Positions 27,724 through 35,971 of a stretch of 64,000 bases of DNA are shown here, piece by piece. Location: assembly GCA_963798275.1 (NCBI GenBank), contig CAWCTB010000017.1:124001-188000 (forward strand). Direction: 5' to 3'. The notes below the pieces were generated by a model. That model did not search any database. It was not told the DNA's origin and saw only the letters and a list, made by a program, of their open reading frames with translations. Origin of the DNA: CAWCTB01 sp963798275. Its GTDB lineage: Bacteria > Acidobacteriota > Terriglobia > Terriglobales > Acidobacteriaceae. A program made the position numbers and the translations under genes. Position 1 is the first letter of the stretch; every line of letters begins with the position of its first letter.

Positions 27724-30207
27724 ATGAACAATATGGAGAGTTTCACTCAAGACATCCGATTCGGGCTGCGATCGATGCGAAAGAGTCCGGGCTTCAGCCT
27801 CATTTGCGTGCTTTCGTTGGCTCTGGGTATCGGCGCTAACACCACGATTTTCACGGTGGTGAATGCAATCCTGCTGAACCCGCTACCGGTCACCGACATC
27901 TCCCGCTTAGTGGAAATCGACACGGTCGACAGCAAAACCATGGTGACGCAAGCGAATGCTACCAAGCTGGGCATGTCGTATGCCAATTGCCAGGACTACC
28001 AGCGGCAGAACCAGGTGCTCAGTGGGATCTCGTGTATCGCCTTTGGCACACTGACCTGGAGCGGAGAGGCGGAACCCAGACAGGTGGCGGGACAATTAGT
28101 GAATGCGAATTACTTCGAGGTTTTGGGTCTTACACCGGCACTGGGGCGCTTCTTCCTCCCTGACGAAGACACCAAACCAGGGGGCAACAACGTCGTCATC
28201 GTCAGCCACAGCCTCTGGAGCAACAAATTGGGCTCGGACCCAAATGTCATAGGCAAAACCTTGACGCTCAACGCTACGCCGTACACCGTTATCGGGGTGG
28301 CGCCCAGAGGGTTTAAAGGGACATTCACCATCGGTCCGGCGGAGCAGGTCTGGATTCCGGTCAGCATGTATGGTCAGGCGCTCGCAGGTTTTCTGAAAGA
28401 CAATTTCAACGACCGTAGATTTCTGGACATGCTCGTAATAGGGCGGCTGAAGCCAGGAGTGAGTCGCGGACAAGCCGAAGGCGAGTTAAAGACGATTGCG
28501 TCGAGGCTGGAACGCGAATACCCGAAGGAAAACGGTGGCCGCAGCGTTGCGGTATCTTCGCTGGCCGACGCGGCAGTTGGTATCAATCAGCACGATCAGT
28601 TTGTAGTGGCTGGCGCTCTCATGATGGGAGTGGTCGGGCTCGTCCTGTTGATTGCCTGTGTGAACCTGGCCAATCTACTGCTGGCACGGGGAGCACGCCG
28701 TCAGCGCGAAATCAGCATTCGAACAGCAGTAGGGGCGAGCCGACTGCGGCTTATTCGCCAGCTCTTGACCGAGAGCGTGGCATTGTCTCTCATCGGCGGA
28801 GTGGTCGGGTTATTGCTTGCGTTCGTAGGCCGGCGCTTGTTGTGGGCTTACCGGCCACCATTCATTGAGAGAACTGATCTCGATCTTTCCCTCGATTCGC
28901 ATGTTCTGCTGTTTACTTTTGGACTGGCGCTGCTGACGGGAATTATTTTTGGTCTGGCTCCTGCGATCAAGGCTTCGAAGGCGGATGTAGTCTCGACGCT
29001 GAATGCGGGGGGACGAAGCGGGAGCGCTACCTGGACGCGAGGTTCGCTGCGCAGCATTCTGGTGATCTCCGAAGTGGCTCTTGCGCTGATTACGCTCGTG
29101 GGAGCAGGGCTATTCATTCGCAGTATGCAGAATGCGCAGATGATCGATGTCGGTTTTGAATCGAAGCATCTTTTCGTCATGGCGTTCGACCTGGGTTCGC
29201 TGCACTATGACGAAGTACACGGGCAGCAGTTTTACCGCGACTCCGTACAGCGTGCGACGGCCCTGCCGATGGTTCAGGCAGCGGCGGTGGCCTCCAACCT
29301 CCCGTTGGGCGGTGGCCTGGGCCGGACGGTATTCCCCGAAGGAAAGGACGAGACCTCTGGGTATCGGGGAACGTTGACGCAGCTCAATGACGTCTCTCCC
29401 GGATATTTCGACACACTGCGGATCCCGTTAAAGAAAGGCCGAGTCTTCAACGATCTCGACAAGAAAGACACTACCCGGGTCGCCGTGATCAATGAAGCGA
29501 TGGCGCAACATTTTTGGCCGGACCAGGATGCAATCGGGAGGCGTTTCCACTTTTTCGGTGAAACCCAACTGCTTGAGGTGGTTGGTGTCGTGGGCAATAC
29601 GGTGATCAACGAGATTGGCGAAGATCCTCAGCCGCTGGCCTATCTGCCGCTCAGTCAGGATTACGCCCCGGCGGCGACGCTTCAGGTGCGTACGTCAGGG
29701 GATCCGCGAGCGGCGGTTGCCACCGTGCGCAGCCAAATCCAGTCGCTCGATCGTAATCTCGCGATCACCAATGTTCAGACTATCGAAGAGGTACTGAACC
29801 AGGGACTGTGGGCGCCGCGCATGGCCGCAGTCTTGCTCACGTTGTTCGGTGTGCTCGCGCTTATGCTGGCCGCCACCGGTGTCTATGGTGTGCTTTCCTA
29901 CTCGGTCACGCAGCAGACGCGTGAGATCGGCATACGCATGGCGCTGGGAGCGCGCCCCGCCGCGGTAGTACGCTGGGTTGTAGGCCAGGGGTTCCGCCTG
30001 GCCGCTGTCGGCTTACTGATTGGCTTGATTGCCGGATTGGTCTTAATGCGTTTTGTGGCCAGCCTGTTGTTCGGTGTCAGTGCTCACGATCCGGTCACAT
30101 TCGGTGCGGTGGCGCTAGTCCTCGCAATCGTGGCATTTTTGGCGTGCTATGTGCCCGCGAGAAGAGCCAGCCGGGTGAGCCCCCTGGTGGCGCTGCGCTA
30201 CGAATGA
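27724..30207 (+). CDS. MacB-like ABC permease of the acidobacterial orphan type (ADOP)
   Basis: The 827-residue protein is intact. It has the ADOP signature at the N-terminus (FTQDIRFGLRSMRKSPGFSLICVLSLALGIGANTTIF), a MacB-type periplasmic core and two FtsX-like permease modules. The first is around residues 290-420 (GLVLLIACVNLANLLLARGARRQREISIRTAVGAS); the last ends near 820 (TREIGIRMALGARPAAVVRWVVGQG). About eight to ten membrane segments are expected. No ATP-binding subunit is adjacent, which is usual for the family, so the energy source and substrate cannot be told. A second member lies at 45141. These permeases are greatly expanded in Acidobacteria and are among the better taxonomic hints here. 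Confidence 0.9.
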   Translation: MNNMESFTQDIRFGLRSMRKSPGFSLICVLSLALGIGANTTIFTVVNAILLNPLPVTDISRLVEIDTVDSKTMVTQANATKLGMSYANCQDYQRQNQVLSGISCIAFGTLTWSGEAEPRQVAGQLVNANYFEVLGLTPALGRFFLPDEDTKPGGNNVVIVSHSLWSNKLGSDPNVIGKTLTLNATPYTVIGVAPRGFKGTFTIGPAEQVWIPVSMYGQALAGFLKDNFNDRRFLDMLVIGRLKPGVSRGQAEGELKTIASRLEREYPKENGGRSVAVSSLADAAVGINQHDQFVVAGALMMGVVGLVLLIACVNLANLLLARGARRQREISIRTAVGASRLRLIRQLLTESVALSLIGGVVGLLLAFVGRRLLWAYRPPFIERTDLDLSLDSHVLLFTFGLALLTGIIFGLAPAIKASKADVVSTLNAGGRSGSATWTRGSLRSILVISEVALALITLVGAGLFIRSMQNAQMIDVGFESKHLFVMAFDLGSLHYDEVHGQQFYRDSVQRATALPMVQAAAVASNLPLGGGLGRTVFPEGKDETSGYRGTLTQLNDVSPGYFDTLRIPLKKGRVFNDLDKKDTTRVAVINEAMAQHFWPDQDAIGRRFHFFGETQLLEVVGVVGNTVINEIGEDPQPLAYLPLSQDYAPAATLQVRTSGDPRAAVATVRSQIQSLDRNLAITNVQTIEEVLNQGLWAPRMAAVLLTLFGVLALMLAATGVYGVLSYSVTQQTREIGIRMALGARPAAVVRWVVGQGFRLAAVGLLIGLIAGLVLMRFVASLLFGVSAHDPVTFGAVALVLAIVAFLACYVPARRASRVSPLVALRYE

Positions 30208-30291
30208 TCACCGCGGGTTAAGCAGATTGCGGCCTTGATGTGCCTTGGCGCCGATAAACGCCCTAGCATCCATCGATTGCGTTTCCTACTC

Positions 30292-30395
30292 CAGCGGGAA
30301 ACTTTGGCACGATGCGGACACTTACGGTGTTTGCGCCATCGCAGAGGAAATTCAACAGACCTGACAAACAAAGGAGGAGGCGTGTCCAGGGCCCC
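30292..30395 (+). repeat. Dispersed hairpin repeat, copy 2
   Basis: It aligns with copy 1 over about 100 bases (CAGCGGGAAA, GATGCGGA, TTGCGCCATC, TTCAACAGACC). The central stem is imperfect (CCTGACA with TGTCCAGG, one bulge) and the loop keeps AAAGGAGG. It fills most of the 192-base gap between a plus-strand permease and the minus-strand Cache gene. Confidence 0.65.
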
Positions 30396-30399
30396 TGCT

Positions 30400-30867
30400 T
30401 CAATCTCCGGTATGGCTGTAATCCTTGTACACCCCGCAGCATAAGATGATGTCATCCACTTTCTGAAAGTAAGTCGTCTTATGCTCTTGTTTATTTGTCT
30501 CCGGATTCAGGTATACATAATCGACCCATCCGGAGCCCTGTGACTTCGCCTTCTCCACTATCTCTTTGCGAAACAACTTCCCTTCGGTATCCGGAACGGC
30601 GATCAGATTTTGACCAATCAGCGAGGGATTCTTCGGGTGAGCAAGCATGACGCCCTGAAGATTGTAGGCGAATACGTAAAGTTCGCCCTGGTCAAACATT
30701 CCCTTGGGCGTGCTGATCTCCGCAAGTGCCTTCTCTTTGCCCTGATACTTCACATAAGCGGCAGCTCTCTTCACCAGGGCCTTGGCATCATCTCGGTCGG
30801 CAGCGTATGACAGAAGTGCACATGAGCACAATCCGATCACAACTAAGAATGCTATGGCTTTCTTCAT
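30400..30867 (-). CDS. Secreted single-Cache-domain protein
   Basis: The 155-residue protein starts MKKAIAFLVVIGL with a signal peptide cleaved near SYA-AD. The mature part is one small Cache (sCache_2-like) fold: VKRAAAYVKYQGKEKALAEI, GELYVFAYNLQGVMLAHPKNPSLIGQNL and GSGWVDYVYLNPETNKQEHKTTYFQKVDDI. Cache domains bind small ligands, often carboxylates, usually as the sensor part of chemoreceptors or kinases. Here no membrane anchor or output domain follows, so it is probably a periplasmic binding protein of its own. The next gene upstream is a dicarboxylate symporter on the same strand, 92 bp away, so a role in sensing or capturing organic acids is a reasonable guess. Confidence 0.8.
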   Translation of the reverse strand: MKKAIAFLVVIGLCSCALLSYAADRDDAKALVKRAAAYVKYQGKEKALAEISTPKGMFDQGELYVFAYNLQGVMLAHPKNPSLIGQNLIAVPDTEGKLFRKEIVEKAKSQGSGWVDYVYLNPETNKQEHKTTYFQKVDDIILCCGVYKDYSHTGD

Positions 30868-30959
30868 GGCTCTTGGCTCCACTTGTTGCAAATTTGCGAA
30901 TGATTGAAATAAGCGTAAGTTCCATCATTTGGAACCCTGAGACTTCCCGTTGTATCTCA

Positions 30960-32297
30960 TCAAGCCCGCTCAGGCGCCGCCTGTTCATCAGGCGTCGGGA
31001 TGCCGTCCAGAATTGCTTCCGGTTCTTCTGCTTCTGTTGCAGTCTCCTTGTTTAGAACCTGCGACATCCTGGCCTTGTCGAGTTCATGCTCCCAACTGGA
31101 GACCACCATTGTGGCGACACCGTTGCCAACCAAGTTGGTCAGGGCGCGTGCCTCGGACATGAAGCGGTCAACCCCGAGAATCAAGGCCAGGCCTGCCACC
31201 GGAATGGTGGGTACGGCGGCAAAAGTGGCCGCCAGGGTGATGAAGCCGCTGCCGGTAACCCCGGCTGCCCCCTTCGATGACAGCAGCAGCACCCCCAGTA
31301 TGGTAAGGGTCTGGATCAGGGTGAGCCGGGTATTGGTGGCCTGTGCAACAAAGACAGCCGCCATGGTCAAGTAGATTGAGGTGCCGTCAAGGTTAAAGGA
31401 GTAGCCGGTTGGGATTACCAGGCCGACCACCGACTTGCTGCAGCCCAGATTCTCCAGCTTCGCCATCATGCGGGGCAGAACCGACTCCGAGGAAGACGTT
31501 CCGAGCACAATCAGCAATTCTTCCTTGATGTACTTGATGAACTTCAAGATACTGAAGCCACACAGCCTGGCGATGGGACCTAAGACGAGGAAGACAAAGA
31601 GCAGGCAGGTCAGATAGAAACTACCCATCAGCATGCCCAGTTTACTCAGGGAACCGAGACCGAATTTTCCCACCGTGAAAGCCATTGCGCCAAAGGCTCC
31701 GATGGGCGCAACCTTCATGATGATTCCCACGATGCCAAACAGTACATGGGCAAACTCGTCAATCAGGTTGAAGACTACTTTGCCGCGCGCGCCGAGCATG
31801 GAGAGGGCAAAACCAAACAGGACCGAAAAGAACAGGACCTGCAGAATATCCCCCTTGGCAAAGGCATCCACCACCGTGTTGGGGATGATATTGATTAAGA
31901 AATCCACCGTGCCATGCGACTGCGCCTTGGCAGTGAAGGACTCCAAAGCCCTGGTGTCCAGCTTGGAGACATCGGCATTCATGCCTGCGCCCGGCCGAAT
32001 CAAGCTGACCACCACAAGACCGATTGCCAGGGCCAGAGTTGACACGATCTCAAAATAAAGCAGTGCCTTGACGCCAACCCGGCCTACCTTCTTCATGTCC
32101 TCCATGCCGGCGATACCGGTCACGACGGTACAGAAGATGATCGGAGCGATGATCATCTTGATCAGCTTGATGAAGCCATCGCCCAGCGGTTTCATGTCCG
32201 CGCCAGTGTCGGGGTAGAAATACCCGAGCAGAACACCCAAGGCAATGGCCGTCAAAACCTGGAAGTACAAATGCTGATAAATTCGCTTCCCTGACAT
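30960..32297 (-). CDS. dctA: C4-dicarboxylate:cation symporter DctA
   Basis: DctA imports succinate, fumarate and malate with cations. The 445-residue protein starts MSGKRIYQHLYFQVL after GGAAGGA. It has the glutamate/dicarboxylate-symporter signatures GTSSSESVLPRMMAKLENLG (re-entrant hairpin 1), GYSFNLDGTSIYLTMAAVFVAQATNT, LLLSSKGAAGVTGSGFITLAATFA (hairpin 2) and GVDRFMSEARALTNLVGNGVATMVVSSWE. Length and motifs are normal for DctA. The C-terminal tail is acidic and variable. No dicarboxylate two-component system (DctBD) is nearby. Confidence 0.93.
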   Translation of the reverse strand: MSGKRIYQHLYFQVLTAIALGVLLGYFYPDTGADMKPLGDGFIKLIKMIIAPIIFCTVVTGIAGMEDMKKVGRVGVKALLYFEIVSTLALAIGLVVVSLIRPGAGMNADVSKLDTRALESFTAKAQSHGTVDFLINIIPNTVVDAFAKGDILQVLFFSVLFGFALSMLGARGKVVFNLIDEFAHVLFGIVGIIMKVAPIGAFGAMAFTVGKFGLGSLSKLGMLMGSFYLTCLLFVFLVLGPIARLCGFSILKFIKYIKEELLIVLGTSSSESVLPRMMAKLENLGCSKSVVGLVIPTGYSFNLDGTSIYLTMAAVFVAQATNTRLTLIQTLTILGVLLLSSKGAAGVTGSGFITLAATFAAVPTIPVAGLALILGVDRFMSEARALTNLVGNGVATMVVSSWEHELDKARMSQVLNKETATEAEEPEAILDGIPTPDEQAAPERA

Positions 32298-32340
32298 ACA
32301 AATCCTTCCACGTCCTTCCGGAATTACAAACCGGAATCTC

Positions 32341-32443
32341 TGTGCCATCCCAAATGAAAGTCAACAGACCCAGACAAAGGAGGTTCGTCTGGGGCACCCC
32401 GGCTAAGCGACCAAATCCCACCGATCAGGGACTGGAGCCCTAA
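32341..32443 (+). repeat. Dispersed hairpin repeat, copy 3
   Basis: It shares GTGCCATCCC, ATGAAAGTCAA and GACCCAGACAAA with copy 1 and ends in GGGACTGGAGCCC (copy 1: GGAGCTGGAGACC). The stem is CCCAGAC (32369-32375) with GTCTGGG (32387-32393), and the loop AAAGGAGGTTC again shows AAGGAG. It lies upstream of dctA. The remaining bases up to 32613 hold nothing I can support. Confidence 0.75.
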
Positions 32444-32613
32444 ATCAGTTATTGCTTCGCTGCACCCTACGGCCAGGTCGCCTGTCTGTCAACAGAAACC
32501 CTATCCAAACCTATCCAAGGCGGAATATTTCCGCACCACAGGTTATTGCCCTTGACCTACGACTCTTTCGAAGGCAGAACCAGTCGAGAAAACCCGCGCA
32601 ACCGGCCATTTTA

Positions 32614-33219
32614 CTATTGCCCGAAGTCAACGTTAATCTGAGATTCGACTTCGACTGGTTCCCCATTTAGATAATAGGGCTTGTAACGCCACTGTCTTAC
32701 AGCGTCCAATGCCGCTGGGATCAACATAGAATGGCCGCTTAACACGTTCAGGCTTTGCACGGTTCCGTCCTTTCCAATCACCGCTCGCAATACCACGGTT
32801 CCATGAATGCGCTCTTGTCTGGCCAGTGGCGGATATCGCGGCATGACCTGGTGGATCAGCAGACCTTGTACGACTCCCGAGGAAACCTTGACCTTCTGAG
32901 CGGTACCTTTAGGCAGAACAACCGGTATGTCCCTGACGATATTTACCACGCTGTCCGGAACCCCACCTGGCAAGCCACCGGGGATTGAGCCCGGCACTCC
33001 TATGGTGCCGTTCGGCGGAGTTTCTTCCTCCTTAACCATGGCGTTGTTTCTTGGGATCGCCACAGGAGGTTGCAAGACTCCATGATGGAGTTCATCGGCC
33101 TGCTTTGCGCGTGAGGCGTTCGGAAGCGGATTGGGAACGGAGCTCTCGTCTTGCGGCTTGGGTTGTTCTCGGGTCTGGGGCATCGCATTGGGAGCGGGCG
33201 TCGCAGAATTGCTGGACAT
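32614..33219 (-). CDS. TonB C-terminal domain protein without its own membrane anchor
   Basis: Residues 1-115 are proline-rich and disordered. Residues ~120-201 form a TonB C-terminal domain (VMPRYPPLARQERIHGTVVLRAVIGKDGTVQSL, AALDAVRQWRYKPYYLNGEPVE). TonB reaches from the inner membrane to outer-membrane receptors, so it needs an N-terminal membrane segment; this frame has none. The reading frame is the same as that of the SIR2 gene upstream and is separated from it only by one TAG codon and eight sense codons. The upstream protein supplies a membrane segment just before its stop. ATG 33219 has no well-placed ribosome site (GGAGAAGG is 17 bases away). I favour this being the C-terminal part of one SIR2-TM-TonB protein. 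Confidence 0.8.
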   Translation of the reverse strand: MSSNSATPAPNAMPQTREQPKPQDESSVPNPLPNASRAKQADELHHGVLQPPVAIPRNNAMVKEEETPPNGTIGVPGSIPGGLPGGVPDSVVNIVRDIPVVLPKGTAQKVKVSSGVVQGLLIHQVMPRYPPLARQERIHGTVVLRAVIGKDGTVQSLNVLSGHSMLIPAALDAVRQWRYKPYYLNGEPVEVESQINVDFGQ

Positions 33220-33243
33220 TCCGGATCGATCGTAATCCTTCTC

Positions 33244-35127
33244 CTACGGATTGCTTCGAGTCAGGTCAGGAATCTTCCTTTGGGTGGTTTCAACCGGACC
33301 ATTGATGGAAGGCTTGTTGTGCGACCTCCACTGCATGGCTCCCAGCGCAGCAAACACCAGCACCGCAGCAGTGGCCAACGGGATCAGCCATCTCCCACCC
33401 CACGGCTGTTTAACTCCGGTTCCAATATCAGAAGTAATCGCCGGTGCGGCACTCGTTTCGCGGGAAACCGCCCCGGTGAAGGGACGCTCGACGGAACCCT
33501 TGAACTGACGGCCCAGGTCACTGTCGAGGCCCATCATGCTGGCCAGCAGCGCGCGCTCCTGCGCTAAGATCCGTTGAATCTCTTCGTCGGTTTTCGGTGG
33601 AGTAGCATCGTTTGGCGTGGGCGCATCCGACTCGAGCGGCGACCGAGATGGCTCATCGAGGAGGTCTGGAAATCGCGACTCGTCGCGCCCTCGTGAGGAC
33701 TTCGCTGCCTCCAATTCAATCTGTTTCAGTACGTCGTCCATCCAAGGGAAGCGCGGAGCCTCCACTCGATGTGATGATTCCGCAAGGGAGATCGCAAGCG
33801 GATCTGCCAGGACCGGGACTTCAGATTGCGCCGCCGGACTCTCGCCGGACGTGGCCACATCCTGCGGTTGGTTGAGTGGCGGATGATCAAGGTTTTCGGC
33901 GAAAGCCTGTAGCGGATACTCATAAACCAGTCCGCTATGTGGAGGTGAATCCGCCGGGCCCAAGGGCTGTTCCCGGGCTGTTTCTGCGAGAAACGGCAGT
34001 TGCTCGAAAGTGTCTCCCAACGGACCAGCGACTCCCTGTAAAACAACCTCGTCAGATTGCGGCGTCTCGCCGGCAGATGCTTCGGTAGTCAATTCATCGC
34101 CGTGTATTCGCTGAACTCCAGGAAGGTCAACCGCTGCGGATTGGCGCTCCGCCGGCTGAGGACTCTCCAGCGGGCCGCGAGCGAGGTTCATCGAGCCTCG
34201 CGCAGCCGGCGTGTCCAGCGAGCGCGGCAGCGAAGTGCCACACATTCCGCAGAAGCGATTACGAGCCGGGCTTTGCTCCCCACAAGCGCTGCAAGTCACG
34301 ACGCCTTGCAATGCGGCAGATGCAGCCGCGACGAACTGCTCGAAGCTAGCATCGATCGTTTCGACTCCCTGGCTTCGCAAAATTTCAGCATTTAGCGGTT
34401 GAGTTCCGAGAGCGAGTCGGTATGAAGGCGGAAGCGGCGATGGATGAAAATCCTGGCGCATCTCGTCCAACAGCAGCTTCCAGTTAGGATCGCGATCGCA
34501 GTATCCAACACAGAGGAGTGTTGATGTCGCAAATTCCTTTTTGAGCAATTCAAACAAGATTCGACGTGGCTTTCGGAATGTGACATAGTCTCTCTGCGTG
34601 ACAACGATAGTTGGTTTGTCGCTTCCAGAAAATCGCCCGTGCAAGTGATAGAGTGGAATTTCAAACTGCGGATCTATGCCAAAGAGCTCAGGAGTGCATC
34701 CAAAGGATACGGCTTTCAGGGGGGGGCTCGGGTTAAGATCGTAAGCCGTTTCTAGGACATTATCATAGTTGGTCGTGAATATAGCCTTCCATCGGATCGT
34801 GGTCAGCCATTGGACAAGGCTATCTGGTCTAAGCTCACTGAGCTGAGACTTGATGAACGTTTCCAACTCGGATCGACCGACACGAATTTCCACGATCTCC
34901 GAGACCACAGCCAAGTCGTACTCGCCACCAGCGTCAATTCCAAAATGATCCGCCAGACGTCTAGCAAGCTCCTGCCCATCAGGTGCCGGCTTGCCCGTCT
35001 CGTCTAGAACGTGCTCTCTGAGGCCAGCCCCGACAAACAGAACGCAGTTGCCAGATTCAAGGGCCCGTCTCAATCCCAAGGGAACTATCACATTGTCCAC
35101 GGAATGCATGCCGGATGGTGTTGCCAT
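33244..35127 (-). CDS. SIR2-like domain, zinc ribbon and transmembrane protein
   Basis: The 627-residue protein starts at ATG 35127 after GGAGGGAGAA. Residues ~15-270 are a SIR2-like domain of the defence-associated type: NAD loop GAG (33-35), TTNYD (118-122) and catalytic-type His163 in YHLHG. Many such domains hydrolyse NAD. A four-Cys zinc ribbon follows (C279, C282, C293, C296), then about 280 residues of acidic, proline-rich linker, and one membrane span at 580-600 (WLIPLATAAVLVFAALGAMQW). The 27-residue tail ends at TAG. With the SIR2 domain in the cytosol the tail is periplasmic, and the same frame continues into a TonB domain. No other defence gene is adjacent. Confidence 0.88.
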   Translation of the reverse strand: MATPSGMHSVDNVIVPLGLRRALESGNCVLFVGAGLREHVLDETGKPAPDGQELARRLADHFGIDAGGEYDLAVVSEIVEIRVGRSELETFIKSQLSELRPDSLVQWLTTIRWKAIFTTNYDNVLETAYDLNPSPPLKAVSFGCTPELFGIDPQFEIPLYHLHGRFSGSDKPTIVVTQRDYVTFRKPRRILFELLKKEFATSTLLCVGYCDRDPNWKLLLDEMRQDFHPSPLPPSYRLALGTQPLNAEILRSQGVETIDASFEQFVAAASAALQGVVTCSACGEQSPARNRFCGMCGTSLPRSLDTPAARGSMNLARGPLESPQPAERQSAAVDLPGVQRIHGDELTTEASAGETPQSDEVVLQGVAGPLGDTFEQLPFLAETAREQPLGPADSPPHSGLVYEYPLQAFAENLDHPPLNQPQDVATSGESPAAQSEVPVLADPLAISLAESSHRVEAPRFPWMDDVLKQIELEAAKSSRGRDESRFPDLLDEPSRSPLESDAPTPNDATPPKTDEEIQRILAQERALLASMMGLDSDLGRQFKGSVERPFTGAVSRETSAAPAITSDIGTGVKQPWGGRWLIPLATAAVLVFAALGAMQWRSHNKPSINGPVETTQRKIPDLTRSNP

Positions 35128-35971
35128 TGTTCTCCCTCCAGAGCGTGAACAAGCCAATTTTACAGCTGCTGTCGCAACGCGCAACCTCGTGTGCGGGGCT
35201 GCAGCCTGGAGCCGCTGGGGCGTGCTGAACGCAACCATAAAGCGAGGTGCGTTACTTCCCCTGCGCGGCGCAGGCGCTCCAACTGGCGGTCTCAACGAGT
35301 GGTGGTGACTTGCATTGGTACCACTCGCGAGTGTGCGTAATTTTGCGCGCTATGTCTAGGGCTAAGATGTGACCGCCATCACGCAGCACGCGTGACCTCC
35401 CTACCGCCGCACGTCCTTCTTATCTCCAACATCGTGCTTGGAATGGAAGCCAGCTCTTCCGCAACGTGTGCGCCAGCCAAGCGCTAAGCGGCACGCCCAA
35501 GAACCCACAAACTTCCACCTCACGGGTAGGGACACGAAGTCGCTGGATTTGACCATTTCGATTCGAGCACGACGCGATAACTACTGGCTTGTTTGGCAAT
35601 GCGGAAGTGATCCGGGTCCCTTTCAGCGCCTCGTCTCGCGGCCCACGAAACGGGCTTCGAGGAAGTTGGCCGGATTGGTACCGACTTGAACGAAACCGTG
35701 GTGCGGCGGACGCGCGGCGCATCCGTTGGATGTATACCCGGATGAGGGGCAAGCCGGAAGTTGGGCCTTCCCGGGACAGATGTCGCAAAAAGACGATTCC
35801 ACCACTAATTCCCGCGCTGCACCCGCGGATTCCCATCGGCAAGTGGCCGACTCCGTTATCCGGCTAATCGAATGGCCTACCGTGAAGTCTGCCAACGCAC
35901 CCCAGTGGTGCACTCTCGTTGTAAACTACTGACAACCTCTCGGGTAGAAACCACAGAGCTAGCGGAGAGCC
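35128..35971. other. 844-base stretch without a convincing gene
   Basis: Between the SIR2 start and the ABC transporter several overlapping frames of 60-140 codons exist on both strands, none with recognisable motifs, good ribosome sites or a consistent codon pattern. It may hold decayed genes and the two divergent promoters. I see no RNA gene in it. Confidence 0.5.

Noticed and set aside
35420..35842. 140-codon minus-strand frame in the gap before the ABC exporter
   Set aside because: Arg/Ser/Pro-rich composition typical of non-coding high-GC DNA, no motif, no ribosome site, and it overlaps competing frames on the other strand.
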